A stretch of 64,000 bases of DNA. Source: Alkalihalobacillus pseudalcaliphilus. Its GTDB lineage: Bacteria; Bacillota; Bacilli; Bacillales; Bacillaceae_D. Made by a program: the position numbers and the translations under genes. Location: contig NZ_JAQQWS010000012.1 in assembly GCF_028610675.1 (NCBI RefSeq), positions 19,928 through 83,927 of the forward strand, written 5' to 3'. The notes under the pieces are model-generated. The model ran no database searches, had not been told where the DNA came from, and saw only the letters and a list, made by a program, of their open reading frames with translations. Shown in pieces: positions 33,073-42,543 of this stretch; the stretch's first letter is position 1, and each line of letters opens with the position of its first letter.

Positions 33073-34701
33073 ATGGCAAAGGAAATTAAATTTAGTGAAG
33101 ACGCACGCCGTGCTATGCTTCGTGGTGTTGATACATTAGCAAATGCTGTTAAAGTAACATTAGGGCCAAAAGGACGTAACGTGGTTCTTGAGAAAAAATT
33201 CGGTTCACCTCTTATTACAAATGATGGTGTAACGATTGCAAAAGAAATTGAATTAGAAGATGCTTTTGAAAACATGGGTGCAAAACTTGTAGCGGAAGTA
33301 GCAAGCAAAACGAACGATATTGCTGGTGATGGTACAACAACTGCAACCGTTCTTGCTCAAGCAATGATTCGTGAAGGTCTTAAAAACGTAACATCTGGTG
33401 CAAACCCAATGGGTATCCGTAAAGGAATTGAAAAAGCAACAGCAGCTGCGGTTAAAGAACTTCAAGCTATTGCAAAACCTATCGAAGGCAAGGAGTCTAT
33501 CGCTCAAGTTGCGGCTATTTCTTCTGCTGATGAAGAAGTAGGTCAAATTATTGCAGAAGCAATGGAGCGTGTTGGTAACGATGGCGTTATCACGATTGAA
33601 GAGTCAAAAGGTTTCTCTACAGAGTTAGAAGTAGTAGAGGGTATGCAATTCGACCGTGGTTTCGTATCACCATACATGGTAACAGACTCTGATAAAATGG
33701 AAGCTGTTTTAGACAATCCGTACATCCTAATCACGGATAAGAAGATTTCTAGCATTCAAGAAATCCTTCCAGTCCTTGAGCAAGTTGTTCAACAAAGCAA
33801 ACCAATCTTAATTGTGGCAGAAGATGTTGAAGGCGAAGCACAAGCTACATTAGTTGTGAATAAATTACGTGGAACATTTAATGCAGTAGCGGTAAAAGCT
33901 CCTGGATTCGGTGACCGTCGTAAATCAATGCTTGAAGATATTGCGATCTTAACTGGTGGAGAAGTTATTACAGAAGATTTAGGCTTAGACCTTAAATCAG
34001 CTGGTATCCAACAATTAGGTCGTGCAAGCAAAGTTGTTGTAACGAAAGAAAATACAACGATCGTTGAAGGTGCGGGCGAGCCAGCTCAAATCGCAGCTCG
34101 AGTGAACCAATTAAAAGCACAAGTAGAAGAAACAACTTCTGACTTTGATAAAGAAAAATTACAAGAGCGTTTAGCGAAATTAGCTGGTGGTGTTGCTGTA
34201 CTTAAAGTTGGTGCTGCAACTGAAACTGAGCTAAAAGAGCGTAAGCTTCGTATTGAAGATGCTCTTAACTCCACACGTGCTGCTGTTGAAGAAGGAATTG
34301 TAGCAGGTGGTGGTACAGCACTTGTAAGTGTTGTAGCGGCAGTTAAAGCTGTTGATGCAAAAGGTGACGAAGCGACAGGCGTAAGCATCGTATTACGTGC
34401 TTTAGAAGAGCCATTACGTCAAATTGCTCATAACGCAGGCCTTGAAGGTTCTGTAATCGTTGAGAAAATTAAAGGCCAAGAGCCTGGATTCGGATTTAAC
34501 GCAGCTACAGGCGAGTGGGTAAACATGGTTGAAGCGGGAATCGTTGACCCTACTAAAGTAACTCGTTCTGCCCTTCAACACGCGGCGAGTGTATCTGCTA
34601 TGTTCCTAACAACAGAAGCAGTAGTAGCAGACATTCCAGAAGAAGCACCAGCAATGCCTGATATGGGCGGCATGGGTGGCGGAATGCCGGGTATGATGTA
34701 A
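33073..34701 (+). CDS. groEL: Chaperonin GroEL
   Basis: 542-residue 60-kDa chaperonin subunit that folds proteins inside the GroEL-GroES chamber. The canonical N-terminal KEIKFSEDARRAMLRGVD, the ATP-binding GDGTTTATVLAQAM, and the Gly-Met-rich tail (GGMGGGMPGMM) are present. GGAGG precedes the ATG. Codon use is strongly biased toward highly expressed forms compared with flanking genes. A terminator-like hairpin follows. Confidence 0.98.
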   Translation: MAKEIKFSEDARRAMLRGVDTLANAVKVTLGPKGRNVVLEKKFGSPLITNDGVTIAKEIELEDAFENMGAKLVAEVASKTNDIAGDGTTTATVLAQAMIREGLKNVTSGANPMGIRKGIEKATAAAVKELQAIAKPIEGKESIAQVAAISSADEEVGQIIAEAMERVGNDGVITIEESKGFSTELEVVEGMQFDRGFVSPYMVTDSDKMEAVLDNPYILITDKKISSIQEILPVLEQVVQQSKPILIVAEDVEGEAQATLVVNKLRGTFNAVAVKAPGFGDRRKSMLEDIAILTGGEVITEDLGLDLKSAGIQQLGRASKVVVTKENTTIVEGAGEPAQIAARVNQLKAQVEETTSDFDKEKLQERLAKLAGGVAVLKVGAATETELKERKLRIEDALNSTRAAVEEGIVAGGGTALVSVVAAVKAVDAKGDEATGVSIVLRALEEPLRQIAHNAGLEGSVIVEKIKGQEPGFGFNAATGEWVNMVEAGIVDPTKVTRSALQHAASVSAMFLTTEAVVADIPEEAPAMPDMGGMGGGMPGMM

Positions 34702-34751
34702 TAAAGACTGAAGCCCTTACTATAGGGATTTCATCTAAGCAATACTAAATA

Positions 34752-34799
34752 AAAGAAGCTCTACATAAGTTCCTTGAACTTTGGAGGAGCTTCTTTTTT
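34752..34799 (+). terminator. groESL terminator
   Basis: AAGAAGCTC and GAGCTTCTT arms enclose a loop that itself contains AAGTTCC/GGAACTT-like pairing (AAGTTCCTTGAACTT). A TTTTTT run follows. Confidence 0.8.
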
Positions 34800-35892
34800 A
34801 GTATTAAGCTTAGTAAAGGGTTAACTTATAAAACATAGATTAAGCTTGTCGCTTCCATGAAAGATAACGACAAGCTTATTTTCGTTTGAAAATATATATA
34901 ATTCGTTCCTAACAATCAACACGGATTGTGAAAGAACTCAATAACTCTTCTCTACAATAGAAGAAAACTTAGGTGTTACGTTTAAAACAATGAAAGCCCT
35001 ACCTCTCTTCCATCCTTACGGCTCCTTGACCGTGCCAGTGTGAATTAAAGTAATCGTAGGCTAAGTACACGTACGATCTGTTATCACGTGATCTTGGTGA
35101 TAAATCATAGATTGTTGTGTAAATAAATTTGAATAGTTTTTGGGGTAATACGCAAGGGGTAATGAGAGGTTTACCTGGATAAAAAAGAATAATAAGCATA
35201 GAGGGTGCTTAGAAGTATGGATTAAATACCTGGGGAGTTATTTTTCAAAAAGTAGATGGATGCCTTACCATCTACCAACTAACTACTTGTTCTTTTTCAT
35301 ATGATCTTGCTCATATTTCGAGCAGCTTCCTGCATGTTACCAATCTTGATGAAACAATCTATTTCATCGTGTTATATTGAATTCTTTAAGAATATATATT
35401 AAATTACAATATCTCATATTTAGGTTGTTGTCAAGTGAAAGAATTATACTATTAGGGTGATAAAGATAAAGGATTTATTTGAATACATAACGAAAACGTG
35501 ATACTAAGCAGTACCACGCTTCTATCTAAGAGCTCTTAGGAGTTTAATGTATATCTCAACCGCATTGGATTTACTGTCTCATAAGCTCTTCAGTAATCAA
35601 AAATGTAGGCTGCAAAAACAAGTTATAAAGTAAAGCGGACGCGAGCATCATTTTCGGTAGCAACGAGCAACGCTCCATGTTCGCTCTAACTTTCATTCAA
35701 AAGAGCTGATGACATTATAGATTGCATGTCATCAGCTCTTTTATGTGTAAATCAGTTTCTATCAAAGGTCAAATCAGTATGACGGTATAATGATTAACAA
35801 TAGATAGAATCGGAATAAAAATAGCAAATATAAGAATACTTACTACAGATGAGGCCAACAATTTGATAGGAAAGACTTACTGTGTCTCTTAC
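34800..35892. other. Long intergenic region with hairpins, no confident gene
   Basis: About 1.1 kb without a convincing gene. An inverted repeat AAGCTTGTCG/CGACAAGCTT lies at 34842-34877, and a GTAGATGG/CCATCTAC hairpin at about 35252-35275 has T-rich sequence on its minus-strand side. A 66-codon minus-strand frame (34999-35199) has no ribosome binding site and may be a decayed gene; it is not called. A fragment of the dispersed element occupies 35630-35702. Confidence 0.45.
35630..35702 (+). repeat. Right-end fragment of the dispersed element
   Basis: AGCGGACGCGAGCATCATTTTCGG, AGCAACGAGC and a closing CTAACTTTCATTCAAAAG match the right third of subfamily I copies. The left part is missing. 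Confidence 0.55.
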
Positions 35893-36327
35893 TTAGTGCT
35901 TCTTCTTTATTTTTGTATACATGTAGAGGATTAATAAGTATAGGATAAACATAGCGGTAACGGATATGCGCCATTCCATATAATCTTCCGGCTTCAAATA
36001 TGTCGTATTACCTGTAAAAGAAGCGAGCAACCAGCCACCAAAAATAGTAACTCCGAACAGGAGCAAAGTAGCCCCTAACAAACTGTAGGAAATAGGTACT
36101 TTCTCTTTTTCCATGGATGCAGCGACCTCATCGATTACTTCTTCGTTTTCTTGTGCAGTTACTTTATGGATAGTACGTGCAAAATAATAGACCCAAGCAA
36201 ACATCATCCACAAGTAAGAGAAAGAGAATAATAGAATTTTAAAGACAGAGCTATCAACTATCCCGACTAAAAATAACCCAGTACCAAAAAAGGTGAATAA
36301 TAATGTAACAAGTAATAAAGCTAACAT
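35893..36327 (-). CDS. Four-helix membrane protein, unknown
   Basis: 144 residues with four predicted helices (about 2-22, 28-48, 80-100 and 118-136) and a charged loop between the second and third (QENEEVIDEVAASMEKEK). No catalytic motif or family was recognised. Two ATGs are close together; the second (36327) has AAAGGAG at a normal spacing of 9, while the first (36333) is only 3 bases from it. The gene stands alone between the groESL downstream region and the hexuronate cluster. Confidence 0.6.
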   Translation of the reverse strand: MLALLLVTLLFTFFGTGLFLVGIVDSSVFKILLFSFSYLWMMFAWVYYFARTIHKVTAQENEEVIDEVAASMEKEKVPISYSLLGATLLLFGVTIFGGWLLASFTGNTTYLKPEDYMEWRISVTAMFILYLLILYMYTKIKKKH

Positions 36328-36507
36328 ATACATAAACTCCTTTAAGAAAAATAATAAGAAAGTTTTCCAATAAAATGTGCTATCTATCTATTCTAAAAAA
36401 ATGATTTCGCCTTTCAATTGATGGCTTATCAATCATAACGTTTTTGGCAATTCTCCCAATTTCTCGTAGCCTCTTTGCTCTTGGGATATTGCTCGTAAGA
36501 ACGATTA

Positions 36508-36808
36508 TGGTGAAGCTCCATTCACTTCGCCACCAACAAAAAGTAGGGTTTAGGTTTTAATTGGTGGAACTTCATTCAATTTGATTTTTTTATTTTAAAT
36601 GTATGGTGTAGGATTGTATTTTACTACTTGAGAATTAGCAATAACCCAGCGGACGAAAACATGTGGAGACACCCGCGGTACGTAATGGCAGGCTTAAATC
36701 CGCTGGCTGTGCCGACTAGTTCAGCGCCACCCCGCAGGACGCGGAGCATGATTTTCGGTAGCGACGAGTAGAACTCCGCATATCGCACCTAAGCAACTTT
36801 CATATAAA
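36508..36808 (+). repeat. Dispersed intergenic element, subfamily I, near-complete copy
   Basis: Left end TTCGCCACCAACAAAAAGTAGG, GGTGGAACTTCATTCAATTTG, TACTTGAGAATTAGCAATAACC, AGCGGACGAAAACATG, a palindromic GC-rich core, GATTTTCGGTAGCGACGAG, and AACTTTCATATAAAAA at the right end. It closely parallels 12785-13082. Confidence 0.65.
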
Positions 36809-36896
36809 AACCTTTACCCTCCATTATACATAAAAAGTTGTTTGAGTTTGAATTATTTGAATAAACCATAAGAATTATTACGTAATAACTGTTTAC

Positions 36897-36918
36897 TTAT
36901 GTTCGTTTATGTGTGATT
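36897..36918 (-). promoter_or_regulatory. Candidate operator of the DeoR-type regulator (own promoter)
   Basis: On the minus strand this reads AATCACACATAAACGAACAT followed by AA. Nineteen of 22 positions match the sequence upstream of kduD at 37725-37746 in the opposite orientation. The site is 23 bases before the regulator's ATG, consistent with autoregulation. Confidence 0.6.
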
Positions 36919-36940
36919 ATAAAACAGAGGTGAGATAAAA

Positions 36941-37693
36941 ATGCTATCACAGGAGCGACATGAACGATTATTATCGTACTTAAACGAACATAAAGCAATC
37001 AAAGTATCAGATGCAAGTAAAAGCTTAGGTGTAACCGAAAAAACGATCCGACTTGATTTAGAGACACTAGAGAATAAAAAGCTTTTAAAGCGTGTTCATG
37101 GTGGAGCTGTCTTAGCCGAAACAGAAACAAGCCTTTTCCCTGTTGAAGGACGACAACTCAATCATGCAGACAAGAAAATACAAATTGCTCAGAAAGCCCT
37201 TAACTACATAGAGGAAAACGAAGTCATTCTTTTAGATGGCGGTAGCACAGCTCGGGCATTAGCTAGTCTATTAGGGGAGTTCCCGTTAACCGTTTTAACC
37301 AATGATATTCAAGTTGCTAACGAATTATATAAAAAGGAAAAGGTTCAATTAGTCATGCTTGGAGGAACGAGGCTTGGTGATTCCTCTGTGATTTATAGTC
37401 AACAAACGCTGGATATGTTAGATAACATGTTTGTTCGTAAGGTATTTCTAGGGACGACGGGTGTTTCATTAGAACAAGGGTTAACCGTATTAAAAAGCTA
37501 CCACGTTGAATGGAAAAGACAAGCGATTAAAAGTGCAAAGGAAGCCATTTTATTAGCAGATTCAACAAAGTTTGGTCAAGTAGGTTTAATGTGCTTTGCC
37601 CGGTTAGAGGAGTTAGATACCGTTATATCGGATGACGAATTGGCTGAAGAGTATAAAGTTTTTATTCAGAATAATCATATGAAATGCTTGTAG
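36941..37693 (+). CDS. DeoR/GlpR-family regulator of the hexuronate genes
   Basis: 250 residues: N-terminal DeoR winged helix (about 6-60, with KVSDASKSLGVTEKTIRLDLETLENK as HTH) and a DeoRC sugar-phosphate-sensing domain (GGSTARALASLL, TNDIQVANEL, LGGTRLGDSSV, VFLGTTGV). It immediately precedes kduD-kdgK-kdgA-kduI-uxaC, so it probably represses them and responds to a keto-deoxygluconate-type intermediate, although in B. subtilis that job belongs to the LacI-type KdgR. AGAGGTGAG precedes the ATG. Matching candidate operators lie upstream of its own gene and of kduD, and a third AAACGAACATAA core is inside its coding start (36982-36993). Confidence 0.82.
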   Translation: MLSQERHERLLSYLNEHKAIKVSDASKSLGVTEKTIRLDLETLENKKLLKRVHGGAVLAETETSLFPVEGRQLNHADKKIQIAQKALNYIEENEVILLDGGSTARALASLLGEFPLTVLTNDIQVANELYKKEKVQLVMLGGTRLGDSSVIYSQQTLDMLDNMFVRKVFLGTTGVSLEQGLTVLKSYHVEWKRQAIKSAKEAILLADSTKFGQVGLMCFARLEELDTVISDDELAEEYKVFIQNNHMKCL

Positions 37694-37724
37694 AAGGATT
37701 GCCATATGAACACAAGAATGATAA

Positions 37725-37746
37725 AATCAAACACAAACGAACATAT
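37725..37746 (+). promoter_or_regulatory. Candidate operator upstream of kduD
   Basis: AATCAAACACAAACGAACAT followed by AT. It shares the AAACGAACATA core with the site at 36897-36918 and lies 25 bases before the kduD start, in the short gap after the regulator gene. Confidence 0.6.
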
Positions 37747-37770
37747 TTGAACGTAAAGGGAGGTTTTACA

Positions 37771-38520
37771 GTGAACTTTTCATTAGAAGGAAAGTACGCC
37801 CTTGTTACTGGGGCTAGTCGAGGTCTTGGCCAGGGGATGGCTATTGGATTAGCCAAAGCTGGTGCGACTGTTATCGGAGCAGGGGTTAGTGAAATGAAAG
37901 AAACGAAAGAAAAGATAGAAGCACTTGGTGGAATCTTTCATTCTGTACAAGCGGATTTATCTTCTGAGTCTGGTGCGAAGGCTTTAGTAGAAGAAATTCT
38001 CGCAAACTATGAAAACGTTGACATTTTGGTCAATAATGCGGGGATTATTAAGAGAGAAGATGCAAAGAGCTTTAGTGATAGTGATTTTAGACAAGTATTA
38101 CAAGTGAATCTCGATTCATTATTTACGATTTCACGTGAGTTAGGCGGTCATATGTTGCAACGGGGTAGTGGTTCGATTATTAATATCGCCTCGATGTTAT
38201 CGTTCCAAGGTGGATTAAGAGTCCCCGCGTATACGGCGAGTAAACATGCGGTAGCTGGTTTAACGAAAGCTTTAGCCAATGAGTGGGGCAAACAAGGTGT
38301 CAGAGTTAATGCGATTGCTCCAGGATATATGGTAACAGATAATACAGAAGGAATTCGAAATGACGCGGATCGTAATGCGTATATTAGTTCTAGAATTCCT
38401 ATGGGCGAGTGGGGTACACCTGAAGATTTAGAGGGCCCTGTTGTCTTTTTAGCCTCTGATGCGTCAAGTTACGTAAATGGCCATGTTTTATGTGTTGACG
38501 GCGGCTGGATGAGCTCATAA
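37771..38520 (+). CDS. kduD: 2-deoxy-D-gluconate 3-dehydrogenase (DKII reductase)
   Basis: Short-chain dehydrogenase of 249 residues that reduces 2,5-diketo-3-deoxygluconate (DKII) to 2-keto-3-deoxygluconate. Cofactor motif TGASRGLGQG at the N terminus, NNAGI, catalytic Ser in SIINIASMLSFQGG, and Tyr/Lys in YTASKHAV are visible. The start is GTG 37771 with GGGAGG 7 bases upstream; the longer frame from 37684 overlaps the regulator and operator. It works with KduI from the same operon on the unsaturated-galacturonate branch. Confidence 0.92.
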   Translation: MNFSLEGKYALVTGASRGLGQGMAIGLAKAGATVIGAGVSEMKETKEKIEALGGIFHSVQADLSSESGAKALVEEILANYENVDILVNNAGIIKREDAKSFSDSDFRQVLQVNLDSLFTISRELGGHMLQRGSGSIINIASMLSFQGGLRVPAYTASKHAVAGLTKALANEWGKQGVRVNAIAPGYMVTDNTEGIRNDADRNAYISSRIPMGEWGTPEDLEGPVVFLASDASSYVNGHVLCVDGGWMSS

Positions 38521-38542
38521 TTTAGAGAAAAGTGGTGAAAGT

Positions 38543-39517
38543 ATGTTTTCAGAGCTTGTTACCTTTGGGGAAACGATGATTTTATTTGAAGCTGAAACAG
38601 AAGGGAATTTCCAATATGTTTCACGGTTCATTAAAAGGATTGGTGGGGCTGAGTCCAATGTGGCGATAGCTGCAACTAAATTAGGGCATCGTGTAACTTG
38701 GATGAGCAAAGTAAGTGATGATGAGTTAGGCGAGTACGTTATTAGAGAACTGCAGGCGGAAGGGATTAATACCTCGTATGTAACAAAAACAAAAGAGGCA
38801 CCTACAGCCGTTTATATTAAGGAGAAGAAACGTCAGGATCAAACCAATGTTTATTATTTCAGGCATGGTTCGGCGGCAAGTCAACTAACCACGGCTGATC
38901 TTGATTTCACAGCTATTGAAAAAGCGAAAATTTTGCATATAACAGGAATCACATTACTATTAAGTGATTCATGTTATGAGGCGACGTTAGAGGCAGTTAA
39001 GTTTGCTAAAGAAAAAGGTGTTTTTGTCTCATTTGATCCGAATTTACGTTTTGCTTTAATTAATCGGGTAGGTGAGGATATTTCTAGAGATAGAATTCTG
39101 AGTATTGCCAAATTGGTGAATCTTATGTTGCCTGGTATTGATGAAGCAGTTTGGTTACTAGGCAATAAAGAAGAGGACTTGTTAGTTGAGGAACTCTTAC
39201 AAATAGGAGCTAAATCGGTTGTATTGAAGAATAACCAACATGAAATGTTATTTGCTTCTGAAGAAGAAAAAGGCAAGCTTTCTAGCTTTAACGTCGAACA
39301 TGTTGTGGATCCGGTTGGAGCTGGAGACGGCTTTGCTGCTGGAGTCCTTGTTCGTTTACTTGAAGGAAAAAGTTTACAGGAAGCAGTCCGTTTTGGTTCG
39401 GCAGTAGGTGCACTAGCGGTCCAGTCAAAAGGTGATTTTGAAGGAATGCCAAAACGTCAGGAAGTAGAGGCATTGTTGGCAGCGAAGCACAAAGTGAGTG
39501 GAGGGGTTTTGAGGTGA
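38543..39517 (+). CDS. kdgK: 2-keto-3-deoxygluconate kinase
   Basis: PfkB-family kinase of 324 residues converting KDG to 2-keto-3-deoxy-6-phosphogluconate. It has N-terminal VTFGETMILFEAE, the IGGAESNVAIAATKLGH substrate-site segment, FDPNLR in the middle, and the C-terminal signature DPVGAGDGFAAGVL, whose Asp is the catalytic base. GTGGTGA-type ribosome binding site. Its end overlaps the kdgA start by four bases (GTGA), so the two are coupled. Confidence 0.94.
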   Translation: MFSELVTFGETMILFEAETEGNFQYVSRFIKRIGGAESNVAIAATKLGHRVTWMSKVSDDELGEYVIRELQAEGINTSYVTKTKEAPTAVYIKEKKRQDQTNVYYFRHGSAASQLTTADLDFTAIEKAKILHITGITLLLSDSCYEATLEAVKFAKEKGVFVSFDPNLRFALINRVGEDISRDRILSIAKLVNLMLPGIDEAVWLLGNKEEDLLVEELLQIGAKSVVLKNNQHEMLFASEEEKGKLSSFNVEHVVDPVGAGDGFAAGVLVRLLEGKSLQEAVRFGSAVGALAVQSKGDFEGMPKRQEVEALLAAKHKVSGGVLR

Positions 39518-40158
39518 ATACGTTAGATGAATTATTGGCTTCTGGTGTATGTGCCGTCATGCGTAAGTTACCAGTAGAAGATGTTGAGGCGATTGCAGAT
39601 GCTTTAGTAGCGGGAGGGGTGAAGGGTCTTGAGGTGACCTTGGACTCTGAAAATGCTTTGGAGATCATCACTAACCTTAATAAGCGTTTCGGAACACGTG
39701 CGATTGTAGGTGCAGGCACGGTCTTACATGCAACTCAAGCAGAAGAAGCGATTGCTGCTGGTGCTAAATTTGTTTTTGCTCCTATTTTAGATGAGGAAAC
39801 GATTCAGGTGGCTAAAAGTCATGGTGTACTGGCGATCCCTGGTGTATTTACACCTTCAGAGGCTCATAGAGCTATGCAATATGGGGCAGACTTAGTCAAA
39901 GTTTTTCCTGCTGAATGTGTAGGTCCATCTTTTATTAAATCAATCGGAGGACCTCTGTCACATGTGAAAATGATGCCGACAGGTGGTGTTAATTTAGACA
40001 CTATCGAAGCATTTATTCGTGCGGGAGCGGTTGCAGTAGGTGCGGGTGGCTCCTTACTTAACAAGCAATTAATTGAGAAAAAAGATTGGGTAGGGTTACA
40101 AAGCTTAGCAGCAGCTTTTATACAAAAGGTGCAAGAAAGTCGCCAGTTGTTGTCATAA
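39514..40158 (+). CDS. kdgA: KDPG/4-hydroxy-2-oxoglutarate aldolase
   Basis: Class I aldolase of 214 residues that splits KDPG to pyruvate and glyceraldehyde 3-phosphate. The Schiff-base lysine is in ADLVKVFPAE, GLEVTLDSENAL holds the catalytic Glu, and GTVLHATQAEEAIAAGAKFVFAP and MPTGGVNLD are family signatures. The GTG start at 39514 overlaps the kdgK stop. It completes the common end of both the galacturonate and unsaturated-uronate routes. Confidence 0.95.
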   Translation: MNTLDELLASGVCAVMRKLPVEDVEAIADALVAGGVKGLEVTLDSENALEIITNLNKRFGTRAIVGAGTVLHATQAEEAIAAGAKFVFAPILDEETIQVAKSHGVLAIPGVFTPSEAHRAMQYGADLVKVFPAECVGPSFIKSIGGPLSHVKMMPTGGVNLDTIEAFIRAGAVAVGAGGSLLNKQLIEKKDWVGLQSLAAAFIQKVQESRQLLS

Positions 40159-40217
40159 AAAGGCGAATGGAAACGTTATTACAATCATGGTGATATCAAT
40201 GAAGGAGGATGTTTATA

Positions 40218-41057
40218 ATGGGATTAGATATTAGATATGAGGTTAGTCCAAAGGATGTAAAACGCTATACAACCGAGGAGTTGCGTGAGTCGTTTTTAGT
40301 GGAGTCACTTTTTAATGAAGGTGAAATCGCTTTTAGTTATTCTCACTATGACCGCCTTATTGTTGGAGGAGCGATCCCAACGAAAGAAGAGCTGAAACTA
40401 GTGATTAAAGAAGAGCTCAAAACAGACTATTTCCTTGAAAGACGCGAAGTTGCTATTATTCATATCGGTGGTGGAAAAGGCCAGGTCAATGTGAATGGAG
40501 AAACGTATCAATTAGATAAACGTGACTGTTTATATGTTGGAAAAGGGAACGAAGATGTTACATTGCATTCAGTTGATGTAAACGAGCCTGCCCGTTATTA
40601 TTTAGTATCAGCAACGGCACATAAAGAATACCCAACTAAGCTCTTACCGATTGCTGAGGCAGAACCTAATCACCTTGGCTCAGACGCGGAATCAAATAAC
40701 CGCACGATTTATAAATATGTTCATGCTGATGGCATTCAAAGCTGCCAGCTGATGGTAGGGATGACACTATTAGAACCGAATAATATGTGGAATACGATGC
40801 CTGCTCATATTCATGATAGAAGGATGGAAGCCTATCTTTATTTTGATATGGAGCCAGCCTCGCGTGTCTTTCATTTTATGGGTCAACCAAATGAAACGCG
40901 TCACTTAGTCATTCAAAATGAGCAAGTCGTTATTTCGCCGCCTTGGTCCATTCATTCAGGAGTTGGAACGAGTAATTACACATTTATTTGGGCAATGGCA
41001 GGTGAAAACTATACGTTTAAGGATATGGATTTTATAGCCATGGAGGATTTGAAATAA
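40218..41057 (+). CDS. kduI: 5-keto-4-deoxyuronate isomerase
   Basis: Cupin of 279 residues that isomerises DKI, the spontaneous product of unsaturated galacturonate, to DKII. Family segments include MPAHIHDRRMEAYLYF (metal-binding histidines and glutamate) and SPPWSIHSGVGTSNYTFIWAMAGENY at the C terminus. ATG 40218 is preferred over 40209 because AGGAGG then has normal spacing. Its stop overlaps the uxaC ATG (TAATG). Together with kduD it processes the products of pectate lyases and of the GH105 enzyme encoded at 52546. Confidence 0.95.
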   Translation: MGLDIRYEVSPKDVKRYTTEELRESFLVESLFNEGEIAFSYSHYDRLIVGGAIPTKEELKLVIKEELKTDYFLERREVAIIHIGGGKGQVNVNGETYQLDKRDCLYVGKGNEDVTLHSVDVNEPARYYLVSATAHKEYPTKLLPIAEAEPNHLGSDAESNNRTIYKYVHADGIQSCQLMVGMTLLEPNNMWNTMPAHIHDRRMEAYLYFDMEPASRVFHFMGQPNETRHLVIQNEQVVISPPWSIHSGVGTSNYTFIWAMAGENYTFKDMDFIAMEDLK

Positions 41058-42475
41058 TGCCAAAGTTAGGTCAGTCCTTTATCCACGAGCATTTTATGCT
41101 TCAATCTAAAACGGCGGAAGTTTTATACCATCAGTATGTGAAGGATTTACCAATTATTGATTATCATTGCCATGTTTCGCCTTATGAAATCGCTGAGAAT
41201 AGAAGCTATTCGAATATTGCTGAGGTTTGGCTTCATGGGGATCATTATAAATGGAGAGCATTACGGGCGATGGGTGTTTCCGAGGAATATATTACGGGCA
41301 GTCGTTCCGATAAAGAAAAGTTTCTAAAATGGGCAGAAGTAGTGCCTCATACGATGGGGAACCCACTCTATCACTGGACACATTTGGAATTAAAGCGTTA
41401 TTTCGGAGTGGATGAGCTGCTTTCACCACAGACGGCTGAACAAATATGGGTGGAAACGGAAGCAAAATTAGCGACACCTTCATTACGAACACAGGGAATT
41501 ATCGCACAGTCTAATGTGGAATTGATTTGTACGACGGATGATCCAAGCGATCGATTAGAGGCACATGTAGCGATTGAAGAGGATGAGCAATTCCTAACAA
41601 AAGTTTTACCAACGTATCGACCAGATAAAGCCATACTCCTAAAGAGTGCTACCTATCAAGACTATCTTGAAAAACTTGGTGAAGTTTCGGGTACGTCGAT
41701 TACATCCTTTAAGCAGTTATTAGCTGTATTAAAGGATCGTGCTCTTTACTTTCATGAAAAAGGTTGTCGTTTATCTGATCATGGAATTGAAACGATTCCT
41801 TTCGAACATTGTTCTGAAAAAGAAGCAGAGACGATTTTTCAAAAAGCTTTAGAGAAAGAAGATATCTCGTTTGTTGAGGAGCGACAATTTCAGTCCTATG
41901 TTCTGCTATACCTTGGGCAAATTTATCATCAATTAGGTTGGACGATGCAGCTTCACCTTGGCGCATTACGTAATAACAATACAAGAATGTTTCATATACT
42001 CGGACCTGATACGGGTTATGATTCCATGGGAGATTTTTCGATGGCTCGTGATCTGAATGGCTTTTTGAATGCACTTGATACGTCTGATCAATTACCGAAA
42101 ACCATTATTTATACTGTGAATCCGATATTTAATGAGGTGATTGCTAGTGCAATTGGTAACTTCCAAAGCGAGGGTGTAAAAGGGAAAGTTCAGTTCGGTT
42201 CAGGCTGGTGGTTTAATGATCAGAAGGATGGAATGGAGAAGCAGATGAAAGATTTAGCTAACATCGGTTTATTGAGTGTTTTTGTCGGTATGTTAACCGA
42301 TTCTCGGAGCTTTCTTTCTTACACAAGACATGAATATTTTAGAAGGATTTTGTGCAATATGATTGGGAAGTGGGTAGAGGATGGCGAGGTTCCTAATGAT
42401 GAAAAGTGGCTTGGTCAGCTCGTCCAAAATATTTGCTATGACAATGCAAAGAGTTATTTCGGTTTTGACCACTAA
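41057..42475 (+). CDS. uxaC: Uronate isomerase
   Basis: 472 residues, amidohydrolase-fold isomerase converting D-galacturonate to D-tagaturonate (and D-glucuronate to D-fructuronate). The N-terminal metal-binding motif is in IIDYHCHVSPYEIAENR; IGQIYHQLGW-like (LGQIYHQLGWTMQLHLGALRNNN) and QFGSGWWFNDQKDGM are strongly conserved uronate-isomerase blocks. It is coupled to kduI by a TAATG overlap and ends the first operon at a terminator-like hairpin. Confidence 0.95.
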   Translation: MPKLGQSFIHEHFMLQSKTAEVLYHQYVKDLPIIDYHCHVSPYEIAENRSYSNIAEVWLHGDHYKWRALRAMGVSEEYITGSRSDKEKFLKWAEVVPHTMGNPLYHWTHLELKRYFGVDELLSPQTAEQIWVETEAKLATPSLRTQGIIAQSNVELICTTDDPSDRLEAHVAIEEDEQFLTKVLPTYRPDKAILLKSATYQDYLEKLGEVSGTSITSFKQLLAVLKDRALYFHEKGCRLSDHGIETIPFEHCSEKEAETIFQKALEKEDISFVEERQFQSYVLLYLGQIYHQLGWTMQLHLGALRNNNTRMFHILGPDTGYDSMGDFSMARDLNGFLNALDTSDQLPKTIIYTVNPIFNEVIASAIGNFQSEGVKGKVQFGSGWWFNDQKDGMEKQMKDLANIGLLSVFVGMLTDSRSFLSYTRHEYFRRILCNMIGKWVEDGEVPNDEKWLGQLVQNICYDNAKSYFGFDH

Positions 42476-42493
42476 TTCAATATCAAATTCACT

Positions 42494-42519
42494 AAGGGGC
42501 TTAAATAAGCTCCTTTTCC
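42494..42519 (+). terminator. Weak terminator after uxaC
   Basis: AAGGGGCTT and AAGCTCCTT pair with one mismatch around AAAT, followed by TTTCC. It may attenuate rather than stop read-through into the next gene. Confidence 0.5.
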
Positions 42520-42543
42520 TCTTTCAGAAAGGATGATGATGAA

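Noticed and set aside
34999..35199. 66-codon minus-strand frame after groEL
   Set aside because: There is no ribosome binding site and no recognisable domain; at most a decayed remnant.
40166..40184. A cre-like sequence before kduI (ATGGAAACGTTATTACA)
   Set aside because: The terminal CA is displaced by a base or two from the consensus spacing and the site is inside an operon, so it is probably chance.
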